Notes under the pieces: generated by a model
What the model was told of the DNA's origin: nothing
The model's database searches: none
The model's input: the letters and a program-made list of their open reading frames with translations, nothing else
Translations under genes and position numbers: made by a program
Assembly (NCBI GenBank): GCA_003139995.1
Contig: PLIC01000081.1
Location: forward strand, 1,121-54,159
DNA: 53,039 nt
Reading direction: 5' to 3'
Source of the DNA: Candidatus Acidiflorens stordalenmirensis
GTDB lineage: Bacteria; Acidobacteriota; Terriglobia; Terriglobales; Acidobacteriaceae
Part shown: in pieces, positions 32,976 through 42,165 of the stretch
How the letters are laid out: every line of letters starts with the position of its first letter
How positions within the stretch are numbered: position 1 is the stretch's first letter

Positions 32976-33803
32976 ATGGCACAGAGTTTGAGCGGGAAGA
33001 AGAAAGTCGCGGTCTTGGGCGCGGGGAAGATCGGATCGATTCTGCTGCAGTCTTTCTTGCGCGATGGATTGCTGTCGCCGGGACAGACCTGGGCAACGGT
33101 GTCGCACCCGGAGCGGGCGCGAATGCTGAAGGAGAAGTTGAAGGTGCACGCCGGGACCGACAACTCCGCGGCAGTGAAGGATGCGGACATTATTTTTCTT
33201 TGCGTGAAGCCGCAGGTGGTGGCGGACGTGGCGCGGGAGATCCGGGCGCATGTCCACGGGAAGCAGTTGGTGATTTCGGTGGCGGCGTCGGTCCCGACGG
33301 AGATGATTGAGCGGGCACTGGAGAAAGAAGTGCCGGTGGTGCGCGCGATGCCGAATACTCCTTGCGTGCTGGGCGCGGGCATGACGGCGCTGTGCAAGGG
33401 GAAGTTCGCGACCAAGCAGCATCTGGAAATAGCGACGAAGTTTTTCGACGCAGTGGGGCGGACGGTGGTCGTGGACGAAAAACATATGGACGCGGTCACG
33501 GGATTGTCGGCGAGCGGGCCGGCGTATATCTACATTATTTTGGAATCGCTGGCGGAAGCGGGCGTGAAGGTGGGGTTGCCGCGCGATGTGGCGACGCTCT
33601 TGGCGGCTCAAACAACGATGGGCGCGGCAAGGGTCGTGCTGGAGACCGGGGATCATCCGGCGCTGTTGAAGGATGCGGTAACCACCCCTGCGGGCTGCAC
33701 CATTGACGGCATCCTGGAACTGGAAGAGGGCAAGCTGCGCGTGACGTTGATCAAGGCGGTGGTGAAGGCGGTGCAGCGGGCGAAGGAGTTGGCGTTCTCG
33801 TAG
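32976..33803 (+). CDS. proC: Pyrroline-5-carboxylate reductase
   Basis: Last step of proline synthesis: NAD(P)H-dependent reduction of pyrroline-5-carboxylate in the cytoplasm. The 275-residue product has the Rossmann motif Val-Leu-Gly-Ala-Gly-Lys-Ile-Gly near residue 12, the Cys-Val-Lys-Pro-Gln segment, Arg-Ala-Met-Pro-Asn-Thr-Pro, and the C-terminal P5CR signature Asp-Ala-Val-Thr-Thr-Pro-Ala-Gly-Cys-Thr-Ile. The length fits the family. CGGAGAA before the ATG supports the start. Other proline genes are not in the window. Confidence 0.96.
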   Translation: MAQSLSGKKKVAVLGAGKIGSILLQSFLRDGLLSPGQTWATVSHPERARMLKEKLKVHAGTDNSAAVKDADIIFLCVKPQVVADVAREIRAHVHGKQLVISVAASVPTEMIERALEKEVPVVRAMPNTPCVLGAGMTALCKGKFATKQHLEIATKFFDAVGRTVVVDEKHMDAVTGLSASGPAYIYIILESLAEAGVKVGLPRDVATLLAAQTTMGAARVVLETGDHPALLKDAVTTPAGCTIDGILELEEGKLRVTLIKAVVKAVQRAKELAFS

Positions 33804-33847
33804 AGCAGATGCCGGCTTGCGTGACAACGGTTGTGGCGGGCCTCCCA

Positions 33848-33866
33848 GGTCTCGAAAACCGAGACC
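33848..33866. repeat. Hairpin GGTCTCG-aaaac-CGAGACC
   Basis: A perfect 7-bp stem 45 bp after the proC stop, in the gap between convergent genes. There is no T-run. It may help terminate both, or belong to the interspersed palindromes. Confidence 0.5.
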
Positions 33867-33939
33867 CGGGCCACCCGGGAGAAAAGCTCCGTCCCCAGAG
33901 TCCTCAGGTCGGGATCCTCTGGGACGAATCCGAATTAAG

Positions 33940-35330
33940 TCAGTCCGGCTGCTGTTCCCGATGGCGGAGCCGAAAAATTTCGGCGTATGCCCACCCAGCG
34001 AAGCACCCCAGAAGCAAGTCTATCCCCACCCTGAAGCGGAGATCCGACCAGTAGAGGACAGCTGCGATGGACAGGAGATTCAGCACGACCAACACGCCGA
34101 GCAGTAGACGCCCAGACTCGATCCGCATGAGCGCGACAACCATGCCGAGAAGGCCGGCAGGGAACACCAGCAGCCAGTACAGGGATAGTACGATTCTTTC
34201 CTGCCGATGCTGGCTTCCCCTGGGATCGTAGGGGAGCAAGGTCGTCCAGAATCTGCGGAACATTAGCTTCGCATAAGCGGCCGGATGGTCCGATATGAAT
34301 TGTACAGTTATTCGCCGGGAGAGACGATCGCTGCGCACCGCCGTAGGGACACGAGAATTAGCCGTTTCCGCCTCACTCCCTACTCGCCGTTGCTCGTCGA
34401 CCCACGGACACGGACCTTCCGCCCAGTAAGGAACGAGTACGCTTTCCGAAGCGACGCACAAGTTATTACCCTCAACCAAATCCTCTCCCACGATACTGGC
34501 AACGGGCACAAAAATCCCAAACCTGACATAGTTGCGTATGGTCCACGGGATAACCACACTAACCGTAACTAACGCGATGATACCGTATCCCATCCAGGTT
34601 CTGAGCGTTCGCGGCCCTGCCAAAAGCATAACTACTCCCATAGCGGCCAGCAAGAGCACCCCATTCTCCCGCGTCAGCATGCAGAAACCGATCATGACCC
34701 CACAGAGGATGGCCCACCGTACTCGCTGTGTTTGGAACCAAACAAGAAACGCCCAGATAGCCACAGCAAAGAAAAAGAAAAACAAGTCTTCGTTATACGG
34801 CTGAGAGGCGGAATTCACGAGGATAGGGTGAGCCCCAGCCGTGACACCGGCGAACCATGCCGCACCCGGCCGCCGGAAGACGCGCAAGGCGATTAAACCC
34901 ATAAGTCCGGTCGAGAGTCCGCCAAACAGCGCTTGGAGTGGAAAAAAAGTTTGAATGAGAACCCGGAGATCGCGAACGTTCCAGCAAGAAAGAATTCGTA
35001 TAGAGGAGCTTTGAATAATGCTTCCTGTCCCGCATAGCGGGTCTTTTTCCCAGGTGCAAGCGGAGCCGCATCCACGATGTAGCCCTTGCCCGATAGCAGG
35101 GCTTCCGCGATGAGAACGTGACATAGAGCGTCGGCGTTCCACGCGTTGATGAAAGCGCTGCCCGAAAGATTTGTCAGAGCGCTTCTATATCGAACCGCGC
35201 CGTAGCCTATCCTGAGTCCGAAACCGAGAATCACCAAAATCACAAACAGGCGTCTCGGAGACGTGAATCGACTTGAACCTAAGCGAGACGGGGCGTCAGC
35301 GACTGCATATCCCGATTCTGGACGTGGCAT
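33940..35330 (-). pseudogene. Membrane glycosyltransferase (GT39/83-like), frameshifted
   Basis: Two minus-strand frames together make one protein of about 463 residues. The N-terminal part (start at the ATG at 35330) has a first membrane helix (Leu-Phe-Val-Ile-Leu-Val-Ile-Leu-Gly-Phe) and a lumenal Asn-Ala-Asp-Ala-Leu ... Glu-Ala-Leu-Leu-Ser-Gly-Lys-Gly loop. The C-terminal part carries about eight more helices and the Phe-Phe-Pro-Leu-Gln-Ala-Leu-Phe-Gly-Gly-Leu junction. This layout fits Dol-P-mannose/ArnT-type glycosyltransferases, which use lipid-linked sugars at the membrane. The frames meet at a run of seven A (34942-34948, T on the sense strand); one more T restores a continuous protein. 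It could be a sequencing error, a real mutation or transcriptional slippage. Confidence 0.75.
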
Positions 35331-35532
35331 TGATATATCCCGATGTTACGGCTTCGCGAAATGTGCGTTTGTATTCGCGCGCCCGATCCGCGCGCGCCAT
35401 TTTAGCACACTACGCGCGAGATTCTGTCTGCAAGTATTGAGATAGCTCGAGCTAGTTACTATCCGGTTCGCCGCCTATCACTGACGATATCAGAACTGCG
35501 AGCCCTAATCGGCCAGCCGGTTGGGCGATCGC

Positions 35533-36918
35533 TCAGTTGGACAGGGTGAAGGTTAGGGTTACATCCGTCTGGAACTGGGAGGCGTGGTTGTGTTGGCGGT
35601 AGGGTTGGTAACGCCAGGTGCGGACGGCTTCGGTGGCGGCGGCGGCTAGGAGGGGGTCTCCGCTTACGGTGCGGATGGAGGAGACGGAGCCGTCTTCGGC
35701 GACTTGGACTTCGAGGATTACGTTGCCGGCGCGGTGGGCGGCGCGGGCTTCGGGGGGATACTGGGGCTCGGTGCGGCTTAGGAGGCGGGTTTCGGCTTCC
35801 TCGGGAGCGAGCCGGACGCTTTGGGCTGGGGCGATCTTCGTTATAGACGATGCTTCTACAATGGCATCGCTGTTTTGCTTGGTGGGATCGGGCCTCATGC
35901 GGAAGATGACTTTGCCTTTTTCGTAGACGACTAACTCGCCTTCGGCGGGAGTGTTAGACGTCTGCTTGGACGCTTTTTCTGACTTTCTTTCTGACACCGT
36001 TTCTGACGATGATGGATTTGCTCGGTGCGCTGCGGTCGCGGCTGCCGAGCTTTGCTCGGCTGGACGGGCGAGGTCGCCCGTCCCCACATGGGATTGTGCG
36101 GGCACGCTTGTCTCTGCTGGGATCGCCTGCTGGATCTGGCTGCTGGATGCAGTTTGAGATGGGCGCAACCATCCTATGCGGGAGCCGATTAGGAAGCTGA
36201 CGGCGATGGTGGCGAGAATAGTCAAAGCTCCGAGAACTAGCACCCAGGCTTCGTAGGGAGGGCGGCTAGCGGGCGGAGGGCTGGCGGCTATGAAGTCCGG
36301 CGGCATCGAATCGGGCGGGACTGGTTCGGACGGGACGATCTCCGGCAGAACCACCGCTGCGGCTGGCCGGCGCTTACTTAGTTCGATGGCGGCATGGCGA
36401 ATGCGGGCGCACTCCCCGGCGAAATCTTCCAGCAGTGTTTGGTCGGAGTCGGAGAAGGCGGCGGGAGTGGGAGAAAAAACTTCGAGGATTCCAGCGAGCT
36501 GAGCGCCGATGTCGTTCGGGTCGAAGACGGGAACGATGAGGATGGAGCGGATGCCCAGGCGATGGGAGATGGCGGGATCGACGCGAGGATCGAACTCGGT
36601 ATCGACCGAAAGCTGGGGTCGACGGGTTTGAAGACAGGCGCCGGAGAGACCGTCGCGGGTGTTGAGAGGGACGCCGAGATTTGGAGCGAGGTGTCCGGTG
36701 GCGGCGCGGCAGACCATGTCATCGCCGCGAGCGAGGGCCACAGCGGCGGCGCTGGCGCGGGTGGCTTCGGCGGCGCGGACTACGAGTTCGTTGAGAGCTA
36801 AGTCGAGAGCGAGGTCGGGCGGGAAACCGGCGAGGAGGCGCTGCTCGAGGGTAAGGGTAGGGTCAGGGTGCGAATCGTCAGGACGGAACTCGAACCTCGA
36901 CATAAGTTGCGGGAACAT
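35533..36918 (-). CDS. GAF-domain and TonB C-terminal fusion protein
   Basis: The 461-residue product joins an N-terminal GAF-like sensor domain (about 30-185; Arg-Asp-Gly-Leu-Ser-Gly-Ala-Cys and Ile-Arg-Ser-Ile-Leu-Ile-Val-Pro-Val) to a Pro-rich linker, a single membrane helix (about 227-246), a long Ser/Thr/Ala-rich spacer, and a TonB C-terminal domain (about 370-460; Pro-Gln-Tyr-Pro-Pro-Glu-Ala-Arg and Val-Arg-Thr-Trp-Arg-Tyr-Gln-Pro-Tyr). Classic TonB has only a short cytoplasmic tail, so a cytosolic GAF domain is unusual. It suggests signal-gated energy transduction, or a sensory protein using TonB as a periplasmic module (inference). A double-hairpin repeat is translated within the spacer. 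No ExbBD genes or TonB-dependent receptors adjoin it. Confidence 0.85.
   Translation of the reverse strand: MFPQLMSRFEFRPDDSHPDPTLTLEQRLLAGFPPDLALDLALNELVVRAAEATRASAAAVALARGDDMVCRAATGHLAPNLGVPLNTRDGLSGACLQTRRPQLSVDTEFDPRVDPAISHRLGIRSILIVPVFDPNDIGAQLAGILEVFSPTPAAFSDSDQTLLEDFAGECARIRHAAIELSKRRPAAAVVLPEIVPSEPVPPDSMPPDFIAASPPPASRPPYEAWVLVLGALTILATIAVSFLIGSRIGWLRPSQTASSSQIQQAIPAETSVPAQSHVGTGDLARPAEQSSAAATAAHRANPSSSETVSERKSEKASKQTSNTPAEGELVVYEKGKVIFRMRPDPTKQNSDAIVEASSITKIAPAQSVRLAPEEAETRLLSRTEPQYPPEARAAHRAGNVILEVQVAEDGSVSSIRTVSGDPLLAAAATEAVRTWRYQPYRQHNHASQFQTDVTLTFTLSN
36044..36083. repeat. Composite double hairpin inside the GAF-TonB gene
   Basis: GCCGAGC-ttt-GCTCGGC, T, then GGACGGGCG-aggt-CGCCCGTCC: the same arrangement as at 31606-31645. 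It encodes about residues 279-292, in the disordered periplasmic spacer. Confidence 0.75.
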
Positions 36919-37420
36919 GACTTGTTCCGGCGGCCTGCGGGGATTCGGGGGAACGCAGGCCCTAATGTGAGTTTCCCGCGAAATGAGGGGGAAGTCAATC
37001 GGTGAAAAGACTTGCTAATCGGGTAATCTCGTAATTTGGGGCGCGGAGATCCGCGCCTTTTGTTTGGCGGCTGCGGGCAGAAAGGGCTTACCACAGTGGG
37101 CTCAGAGGGATACAGGGAAGTGGGACTGGCTTGGCGGGCTGACTTTGGATTCGGCGCAAGTATGGACGCGGGCGGGGTCGCCCGCGTCCACCCAAGCCAC
37201 CCGTCCCCACACGAACCCGTTCTCACACGAGCAGGCCCGAATTTTGGGGTGGTGATGGCGGTCACTATTTTTTGTGAGATTCGAATTCCCGTTTCTGGGC
37301 TCGGTGAACGCCGCGATGACGATAGAAAGGCTGTCAGCGCTGGAAAGACTGCTACAGTAAGAAAGTGCACTCCGACGAGCCGGAGGTGCAAAATGAAAAT
37401 TCAAGGAAAGCAGGCTCGCT
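36919..37420. other. Intergenic stretch with hairpin repeats upstream of ugd
   Basis: No gene is convincing in this 500-bp divergent gap. It holds GGCGCGGA-ga-TCCGCGCC (37040-37057), followed by TTTTG and related to a fragment near 31452. It also holds GGACGCGGGCG-gggt-CGCCCGCGTCC (37164-37189), a larger relative of the GGACGGGCG hairpins. The promoter of ugd must lie between 37190 and 37420. Confidence 0.6.
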
Positions 37421-38830
37421 ATGCGCATCGCGGTGGTCGGTTCCGGGTACGTGGGATTGGTAACGGGAACGTGTTTTGCGGACCTGGGGCACGAGGTTGT
37501 CCTGGTCGATAACGACGAGAAGAAACTGGCGGCACTGAGGAACGGCGAGGTGCCGATTCATGAGCGATTTCTGCCCGAGTTGCTAGCGCGGCATCGGGGC
37601 GAGCGCATCAAGTTTTCCGGCGACTTGCAAGCGGCCACGCGGGAGAGCGAGGCTGTGTTCATCGCCGTGGGAACGCCGCCAACGGAGAGCGGGGATGCGG
37701 ATCTGTCGTATGTGGAGTCGGTGGCGCGCGAGATTTCCGGGGGCGTGGACGAGTACACGGTGGTGGTGGAGAAGAGCACGGTTCCGGTGTATACCAGCCA
37801 GTGGATCCGGACCATCATCATGAGAAACGGAGCCGATCCGTCGTCCTTCGATGTGGCCTCGAATCCTGAATTTCTGCGGGAAGGAATGGCGGTTACGGAT
37901 TTTCTCTATCCCGACCGCATCGTGGTGGGAGTCGAGAGCGAGCGGGCCGCGGAGGTTATGCGCGAGATCTACGGGCCGCTGACGAGTGGATGGTACTACG
38001 GGCGGGGAGATGCGATTCCGCGTCCGGAAGCGGCCAAGGCGCCGCCGCGGTTGATCGTCACCAGCACGAAGAGCGCGGAACTGATCAAGCACGCTTCCAA
38101 TGCATTTCTGGCGATGAAGATTTCTTTTGTGAATGCGGTGGCGTCGATCTGCGAATCGGTGGGGGCGAATGTGCAACAGGTGTGCGACGGGATCGGGACG
38201 GATTCGCGGATCGGACCGCGATTTTTGAATCCGGGAATTGGATATGGAGGGTCGTGCTTTCCGAAAGATCTGATGGCATTCCGGGCGGTCGCGAAGGAAA
38301 GCGGATACGACTTCCGGCTGCTGGAAGAAGTAATCCGTATTAACGAAGATCAGCGGCGCCGGTTCTTGCGCAAGGTGCGGAGTGTGCTGTGGACTTTCCG
38401 CGGCAAAAGACTGGGCGTGCTGGGGTTGGCGTTTAAGGGCGGAACCGACGATATTCGGGAGTCGCCTGCGCTGCTGCTGGTACAGGAACTGCTGCGCGAG
38501 GGCTGCCACATTTGCGCTTACGATCCAGCTGCGATGGAGCGGGCGAAAGAAGTGCTGAAGTCGGGCGTCGAGTTCGCGGCGGATGCGTATGAGGCGGCGG
38601 AAGGCGCGGATGCGCTGCTGATTCTGACGGAATGGGAAGAATTCGCTTCGCTCGATCTGGAGCGGCTGCGCACGCTGGTGAAGTATCCTATCGTGCTGGA
38701 TGGGCGGAATTTGTATGATCCGGCGCTGATGGTGGAGCACGGATTTTCTTACTACAGCGTGGGGCGTCCGGCGGCGTTGACGGAGGAGTTGCCGGCAAGG
38801 ATCCTTCCGCAGAAAAGGGAGCGTGCCTGA
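37421..38830 (+). CDS. ugd: UDP-glucose 6-dehydrogenase
   Basis: Oxidises UDP-glucose to UDP-glucuronate with two NAD+ in the cytoplasm. The 469-residue product has the N-terminal Rossmann motif Val-Gly-Ser-Gly-Tyr-Val-Gly-Leu (6-13), the Val-Glu-Lys-Ser-Thr-Val-Pro-Val segment, the linking helix, and the catalytic cysteine Cys279 in [10 protein letters not shown]. The C-terminal domain has [15 protein letters not shown]. It is slightly longer than the common 430-450 because of an insertion near 190-210 (Tyr-Tyr-Gly-Arg-Gly-Asp). It overlaps or abuts the UDP-glucuronate decarboxylase gene, so the product passes directly to it. Confidence 0.96.
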   Translation: MRIAVVGSGYVGLVTGTCFADLGHEVVLVDNDEKKLAALRNGEVPIHERFLPELLARHRGERIKFSGDLQAATRESEAVFIAVGTPPTESGDADLSYVESVAREISGGVDEYTVVVEKSTVPVYTSQWIRTIIMRNGADPSSFDVASNPEFLREGMAVTDFLYPDRIVVGVESERAAEVMREIYGPLTSGWYYGRGDAIPRPEAAKAPPRLIVTSTKSAELIKHASNAFLAMKISFVNAVASICESVGANVQQVCDGIGTDSRIGPRFLNPGIGYGGSCFPKDLMAFRAVAKESGYDFRLLEEVIRINEDQRRRFLRKVRSVLWTFRGKRLGVLGLAFKGGTDDIRESPALLLVQELLREGCHICAYDPAAMERAKEVLKSGVEFAADAYEAAEGADALLILTEWEEFASLDLERLRTLVKYPIVLDGRNLYDPALMVEHGFSYYSVGRPAALTEELPARILPQKRERA

Positions 38831-38834
38831 ATCC

Positions 38835-39821
38835 ATGAACAACCGACGCGCGCTGGTAACTGGTGGGGCAGGCTTTCTGGGATCGCATTTGTGCGATGGG
38901 CTGCTGGGCGAGGGCTACCGCGTGGTCGCGGCGGACAATCTGCTGACGGGGCGGCTGGCGAACATTGAGCATCTGCGCAACGATTCGCGATTTGAGTTTG
39001 TGGAGAAAGACGTTTGCCAGGCGGGCGAGTGGGGCGCGCTGGATTATGTGTTTCACTTTGCGAGTCCGGCGAGTCCGGTGGACTACGCCGCGCACGGGAT
39101 CGCGACGTTGCGTGTGGGATCGTATGGGACGTTTGAAGCGCTCGAAGCGGCGCTGCGGCGCGGCGCGAAATTCATGATGGCATCGACGTCGGAGTGCTAC
39201 GGGGATCCGGCGGTACATCCGCAGACAGAGACGTACTGGGGGAATGTGAATCCGATCGGGCCGCGGTCGGTGTACGACGAGGCGAAGCGGTTTTCGGAAG
39301 CGGTGACCATGGCGTATCACCGCTATCACCAGGTGGACACGCGGATTCTGCGCATCTTCAACACCTACGGGCCGCGGATGCAGGTCAACGACGGGCGCGT
39401 GATTCCGAATTTTATGTGGCAGGCGCTGCGGGGAGAAAATCTCACGGTGTATGGCGACGGCAACCAGACGCGCAGCTTCTGTTACGTGAGCGACGAGGTG
39501 GATGGGATTCTGCGCCTCGCGCGATCGCCGGAACATGAGCCGGTGAATGTTGGGAATCCGACGGAGTTCACGATTCTGGAGTGCGCGCGGAAAGTGATTG
39601 CGACGACGGGGTCGGCGAGCCAGATCAAATTCGAAGCGCTGCCGCAGGACGATCCGAAGCAGCGGCGTCCCGATATTTCGAAAGCCAAGCGGCTGCTTGG
39701 ATGGGAGCCGAAAGTGGAGTTGGAGAGCGGGCTGAAGCTTTCGCTGGAATATTTTCGCCGAGCGGTGGCGGAGAAAGAGTCGGGGACGGCCGAGGTCAGG
39801 CCCGAGCGGCGTCAGGCGTAG
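38835..39821 (+). CDS. uxs: UDP-glucuronate decarboxylase (UDP-xylose synthase)
   Basis: A short-chain dehydrogenase/epimerase family enzyme that converts UDP-glucuronate to UDP-xylose using bound NAD+. The 328-residue product has Gly10-Gly-Ala-Gly-Phe-Leu-Gly16, the acidic Ala-Asp-Asn-Leu turn, Ser-Thr-Ser-Glu-Cys-Tyr-Gly (about 117-123), the catalytic Tyr147-x3-Lys151 pair, and [10 protein letters not shown]. The Cys-Tyr-Gly-Asp-Pro, Pro-Gln and Glu-x-Tyr-Trp-Gly-Asn-Val-Asn-Pro-Ile pattern is typical of Uxs rather than of dTDP-glucose dehydratases. Its ATG lies 4 bp after the ugd stop; a GTG 12 bases earlier would overlap it. The pair supplies UDP-xylose for polysaccharide or glycoprotein; no glycosyltransferase cluster adjoins it, apart from the frameshifted one upstream. 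Confidence 0.92.
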   Translation: MNNRRALVTGGAGFLGSHLCDGLLGEGYRVVAADNLLTGRLANIEHLRNDSRFEFVEKDVCQAGEWGALDYVFHFASPASPVDYAAHGIATLRVGSYGTFEALEAALRRGAKFMMASTSECYGDPAVHPQTETYWGNVNPIGPRSVYDEAKRFSEAVTMAYHRYHQVDTRILRIFNTYGPRMQVNDGRVIPNFMWQALRGENLTVYGDGNQTRSFCYVSDEVDGILRLARSPEHEPVNVGNPTEFTILECARKVIATTGSASQIKFEALPQDDPKQRRPDISKAKRLLGWEPKVELESGLKLSLEYFRRAVAEKESGTAEVRPERRQA

Positions 39822-39884
39822 CCCACGACCTCTTTGGGCGTTGCGCAATTACGCGTCGGGCCCGCCGGCGATCAAGACCCGTGC

Positions 39885-40295
39885 CTAGCGCACGCTCTTC
39901 GAGTTGAGGAACTCGCCGTACTTCTGGTCGACGGTCAGGATGTGGTTCGTGAGCCAGTGCTGCAGGAACGTCATCAAATCCAGAGTAATGCCAGTGGAGC
40001 CTGCATCAGAGTTTTTCTTAAATGCCACGACCTTTTCGGCCAAGGCCCTATGTTCGACCCGGTGCGCTTCCAAGAGCCGATATCCGTTTTTCTCCATCAG
40101 CTTTTCTTCCGCCGCGAAGTGATAAACCGTGTAGTCGATCAAACGGCCAAGCACCTCTCCGGCGACTTCCTTGCCGTGACCGGAACGCATGGCAGTATGA
40201 AGTTCGCGTATGATTTCGAACAGCCGCTTGTGCTGCGCGTCCATGGATTCGACCTTCACGCTATACATGGCGTTCCATTCAAGTGCACTGCCCAT
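39885..40295 (-). CDS. Bacteriohemerythrin
   Basis: A non-haem di-iron oxygen-binding protein of 136 residues. All seven expected ligands are present at canonical spacing: His22 (Asp-Ala-Gln-His), His59, Glu63 (His-Phe-Ala-Ala-Glu-Glu), His78, His82, His118 and Asp123 (His-Ile-Leu-Thr-Val-Asp). It is a free-standing single domain, so it probably buffers or delivers oxygen in the cytoplasm, or senses it, rather than being part of a chemoreceptor. It lies alone between the convergent uxs gene and the PilZ protein gene on the same strand, after a 248-bp gap with no other feature I can name. Confidence 0.93.
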   Translation of the reverse strand: MGSALEWNAMYSVKVESMDAQHKRLFEIIRELHTAMRSGHGKEVAGEVLGRLIDYTVYHFAAEEKLMEKNGYRLLEAHRVEHRALAEKVVAFKKNSDAGSTGITLDLMTFLQHWLTNHILTVDQKYGEFLNSKSVR

Positions 40296-40543
40296 TGGGA
40301 TCTCCCGAGTGTTTGAAGAAAACTCGTACGCTCAGAGTAGTCATATCCCGGCGGAGCGACCAGATCACTTCGGGGTGTATCCAGAAAGACGTTCCCTTCT
40401 GATGCACGGCTCCGATTCGGGAATCACTCTGCACTTCGGTCAGGACCACCGTTCCTAGCAGATTCTTGACGAACTCTTAGGGCGGCCTGGGGCCCAGCGA
40501 ATCTTCCTCAATTCTGCAAATGCAAAATTTTCAGCGAGCGGAT

Positions 40544-41698
40544 TTAGCAAGGTTGTTCGTCTAGCGACGGACCGGTGGAGACAACTGCGAGCAGGCGCAG
40601 AATTTCTTCGCGCTCGCCGGAATCGTGGAACATGAAGCGCACGCCCATGCCGAAACCGGGATGGGTTGCCAGCACCTGGCCCCTGATTCTCAATTTCGTG
40701 TCGGCGGTGCGGACCAGAATCTCCACGCCCGACTGCCCGGCGAGTGGGGATGGCATTTCGACGTAGCAACCCCCCTCGCTGATGTCGGACAGGATGCAGC
40801 GATTGGGGACGCTGGAACCGAGACGGTAGACTTCCGCTCCGAGTTTGCAGGCGAAACGTAGCTCTCCGCGGCGGTTGCCGGCATTGGAGACGAGGGCGGC
40901 ATCTTTTGACTCGGGCCTCGGCTCGGGCCCGCGTTGAGACTGGGCGCCGGGCGACTGAGTTGCGGAAGATTGAGTCGTAGCGGACTTGCTTGCCGGCGGC
41001 TGGGCTGGCAATCCGGTTGCCGGGTGGAAACTATTCTGCTGGAGCCAAGTCTGCATGAGGCGGCGCGAAGACTGGGGCACGTCGAGGAAACGAATTCCGG
41101 TGCGGCCGCTGGCGTCCTGCCAGGCAACCTCGCCCGACAAGCGGACCAGTTCCTGCTGACCGGGAAGCGCGAACTCGAAATAGACTTTGCAGGCGCGCGG
41201 AAGCGGGTTGGGGGTTTGGATCGAAGTTCCGCCGTCGCTCAGGTCTCTCAGAACCGCGTTCAGTTCGGGCGCTCCGGGATAGGCCACGTTGGCGGTCGAA
41301 CTAAGGCGCGTGCGCGGAGCGCGGCGGCGTTCGCGTCGCATGAGGCCGCGGGCGGCACGCAGGCTGATGCGGGTGCGCTCGGAAGAAAGCGGGCGATAGA
41401 GAACAAAGTTGGCGCCGAGCCCGAACACCGGGCGAGCGTTGAGCTCGCTGTCGACGATGGCAATCAGTTTGCTGGCGCGGTTTTTGGCGGACTGACGCAA
41501 GCGCGCCAGGAAATCCTCGGAACCCTGGTCAGCGCGATAGTCGAGAACAACGGCGTCGAAGTGCTGGCTGTCGAGCAGCTCCAACCCGCGGGAGATCGAG
41601 GACGCATGCTCGGCCGCCATTCCCAGCTCGGACAGGATAAGCGTAAGCAGGCTGGCGGAGTCCTGATCCGGGCACACCACGAGGGCGCGTAGATCCAT
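40544..41698 (-). CDS. Receiver-like protein with two PilZ domains
   Basis: The 384-residue product begins with a response-regulator-type alpha/beta domain (1-120; Leu-Arg-Ala-Leu-Val-Val-Cys-Pro-Asp and Asp-Ala-Val-Val-Leu-Asp-Tyr, where the Asp would be the phosphoacceptor position). Two PilZ-like domains follow (about 130-225 and 275-370). Each has an Arg-rich switch (Arg-Arg-Ala-Pro-Arg-Thr-Arg; Arg-Arg-Gly-Glu-Leu-Arg) and a downstream Asp-x-Ser-x2-Gly-Gly (Asp-Leu-Ser-Asp-Gly-Gly; Asp-Ile-Ser-Glu-Gly-Gly) as in c-di-GMP binders. They are joined by a Ser/Gln-rich linker. It is probably a c-di-GMP-responsive regulator. It is divergent from the minor-pilin operon, which fits control of pili, but that is inference. 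I chose the ATG that starts the receiver domain directly. Confidence 0.85.
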   Translation of the reverse strand: MDLRALVVCPDQDSASLLTLILSELGMAAEHASSISRGLELLDSQHFDAVVLDYRADQGSEDFLARLRQSAKNRASKLIAIVDSELNARPVFGLGANFVLYRPLSSERTRISLRAARGLMRRERRRAPRTRLSSTANVAYPGAPELNAVLRDLSDGGTSIQTPNPLPRACKVYFEFALPGQQELVRLSGEVAWQDASGRTGIRFLDVPQSSRRLMQTWLQQNSFHPATGLPAQPPASKSATTQSSATQSPGAQSQRGPEPRPESKDAALVSNAGNRRGELRFACKLGAEVYRLGSSVPNRCILSDISEGGCYVEMPSPLAGQSGVEILVRTADTKLRIRGQVLATHPGFGMGVRFMFHDSGEREEILRLLAVVSTGPSLDEQPC

Positions 41699-42165
41699 AG
41701 TGACAGCATGATAAGAGAGGGTCGGCGCCAACAACAAGTTACCTTTGTCACTGGCTTTCAAAGCGCACGGTAGTCAGAACTTTAGTTATCTTCCAATTTC
41801 TGTTGGGGGGGATACGTTGACAGGACGCTCGTGGACTTTCTTTGAGCGCAGGCCTTAGTCAGCAAACCCAATTCCGAACGTGCGGCCGGGGCACGGCGAA
41901 AGGGAGTGCGCTTTCCCCAACGAGCGATGCACGGCACGATCGTAACTCTCCTGAAATTACCTTACGAAGAGACAGTGTACGAAAGTCCGGTGTACCCCGG
42001 TACTTTGACGTACCACGGGACAGTTCCTAACATCGAGTTATTCAGACAGGTGTCGGGACCGCGATCCGCAAAGGGTCGCGGGAGATACCAGGCTGACGAA
42101 TTCCAGTTGCGCGAATTTGTTTGGACGATCTTGTTCCACGAAGCGGGGAGCCACAGGTACGGCAA
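41699..42165 (+). other. Long structured leader of the minor-pilin operon
   Basis: There is no convincing gene in this 467-bp gap, only weak ORFs. Two strong hairpins lie in the transcribed direction: GGTAC/GTACC with an extended CCC/GGG base (about 41996-42019), and CCGCGATCC-gcaaa-GGGTCGCGG (42059-42081). I compared it with the c-di-GMP GEMM riboswitch core and could not match the conserved loops. A TTGACA element at about 41816 could be a -35 box. Confidence 0.5.

Noticed and set aside
37583-39848. Two long minus-strand frames opposite ugd and uxs
   Set aside because: Both oppose enzymes with intact catalytic motifs and are His/Arg-rich without domains.
41942-42165. GEMM (c-di-GMP) riboswitch before pilin operon
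   Set aside because: Hairpins are present, but the conserved tetraloop receptor and core nucleotides cannot be matched by eye.
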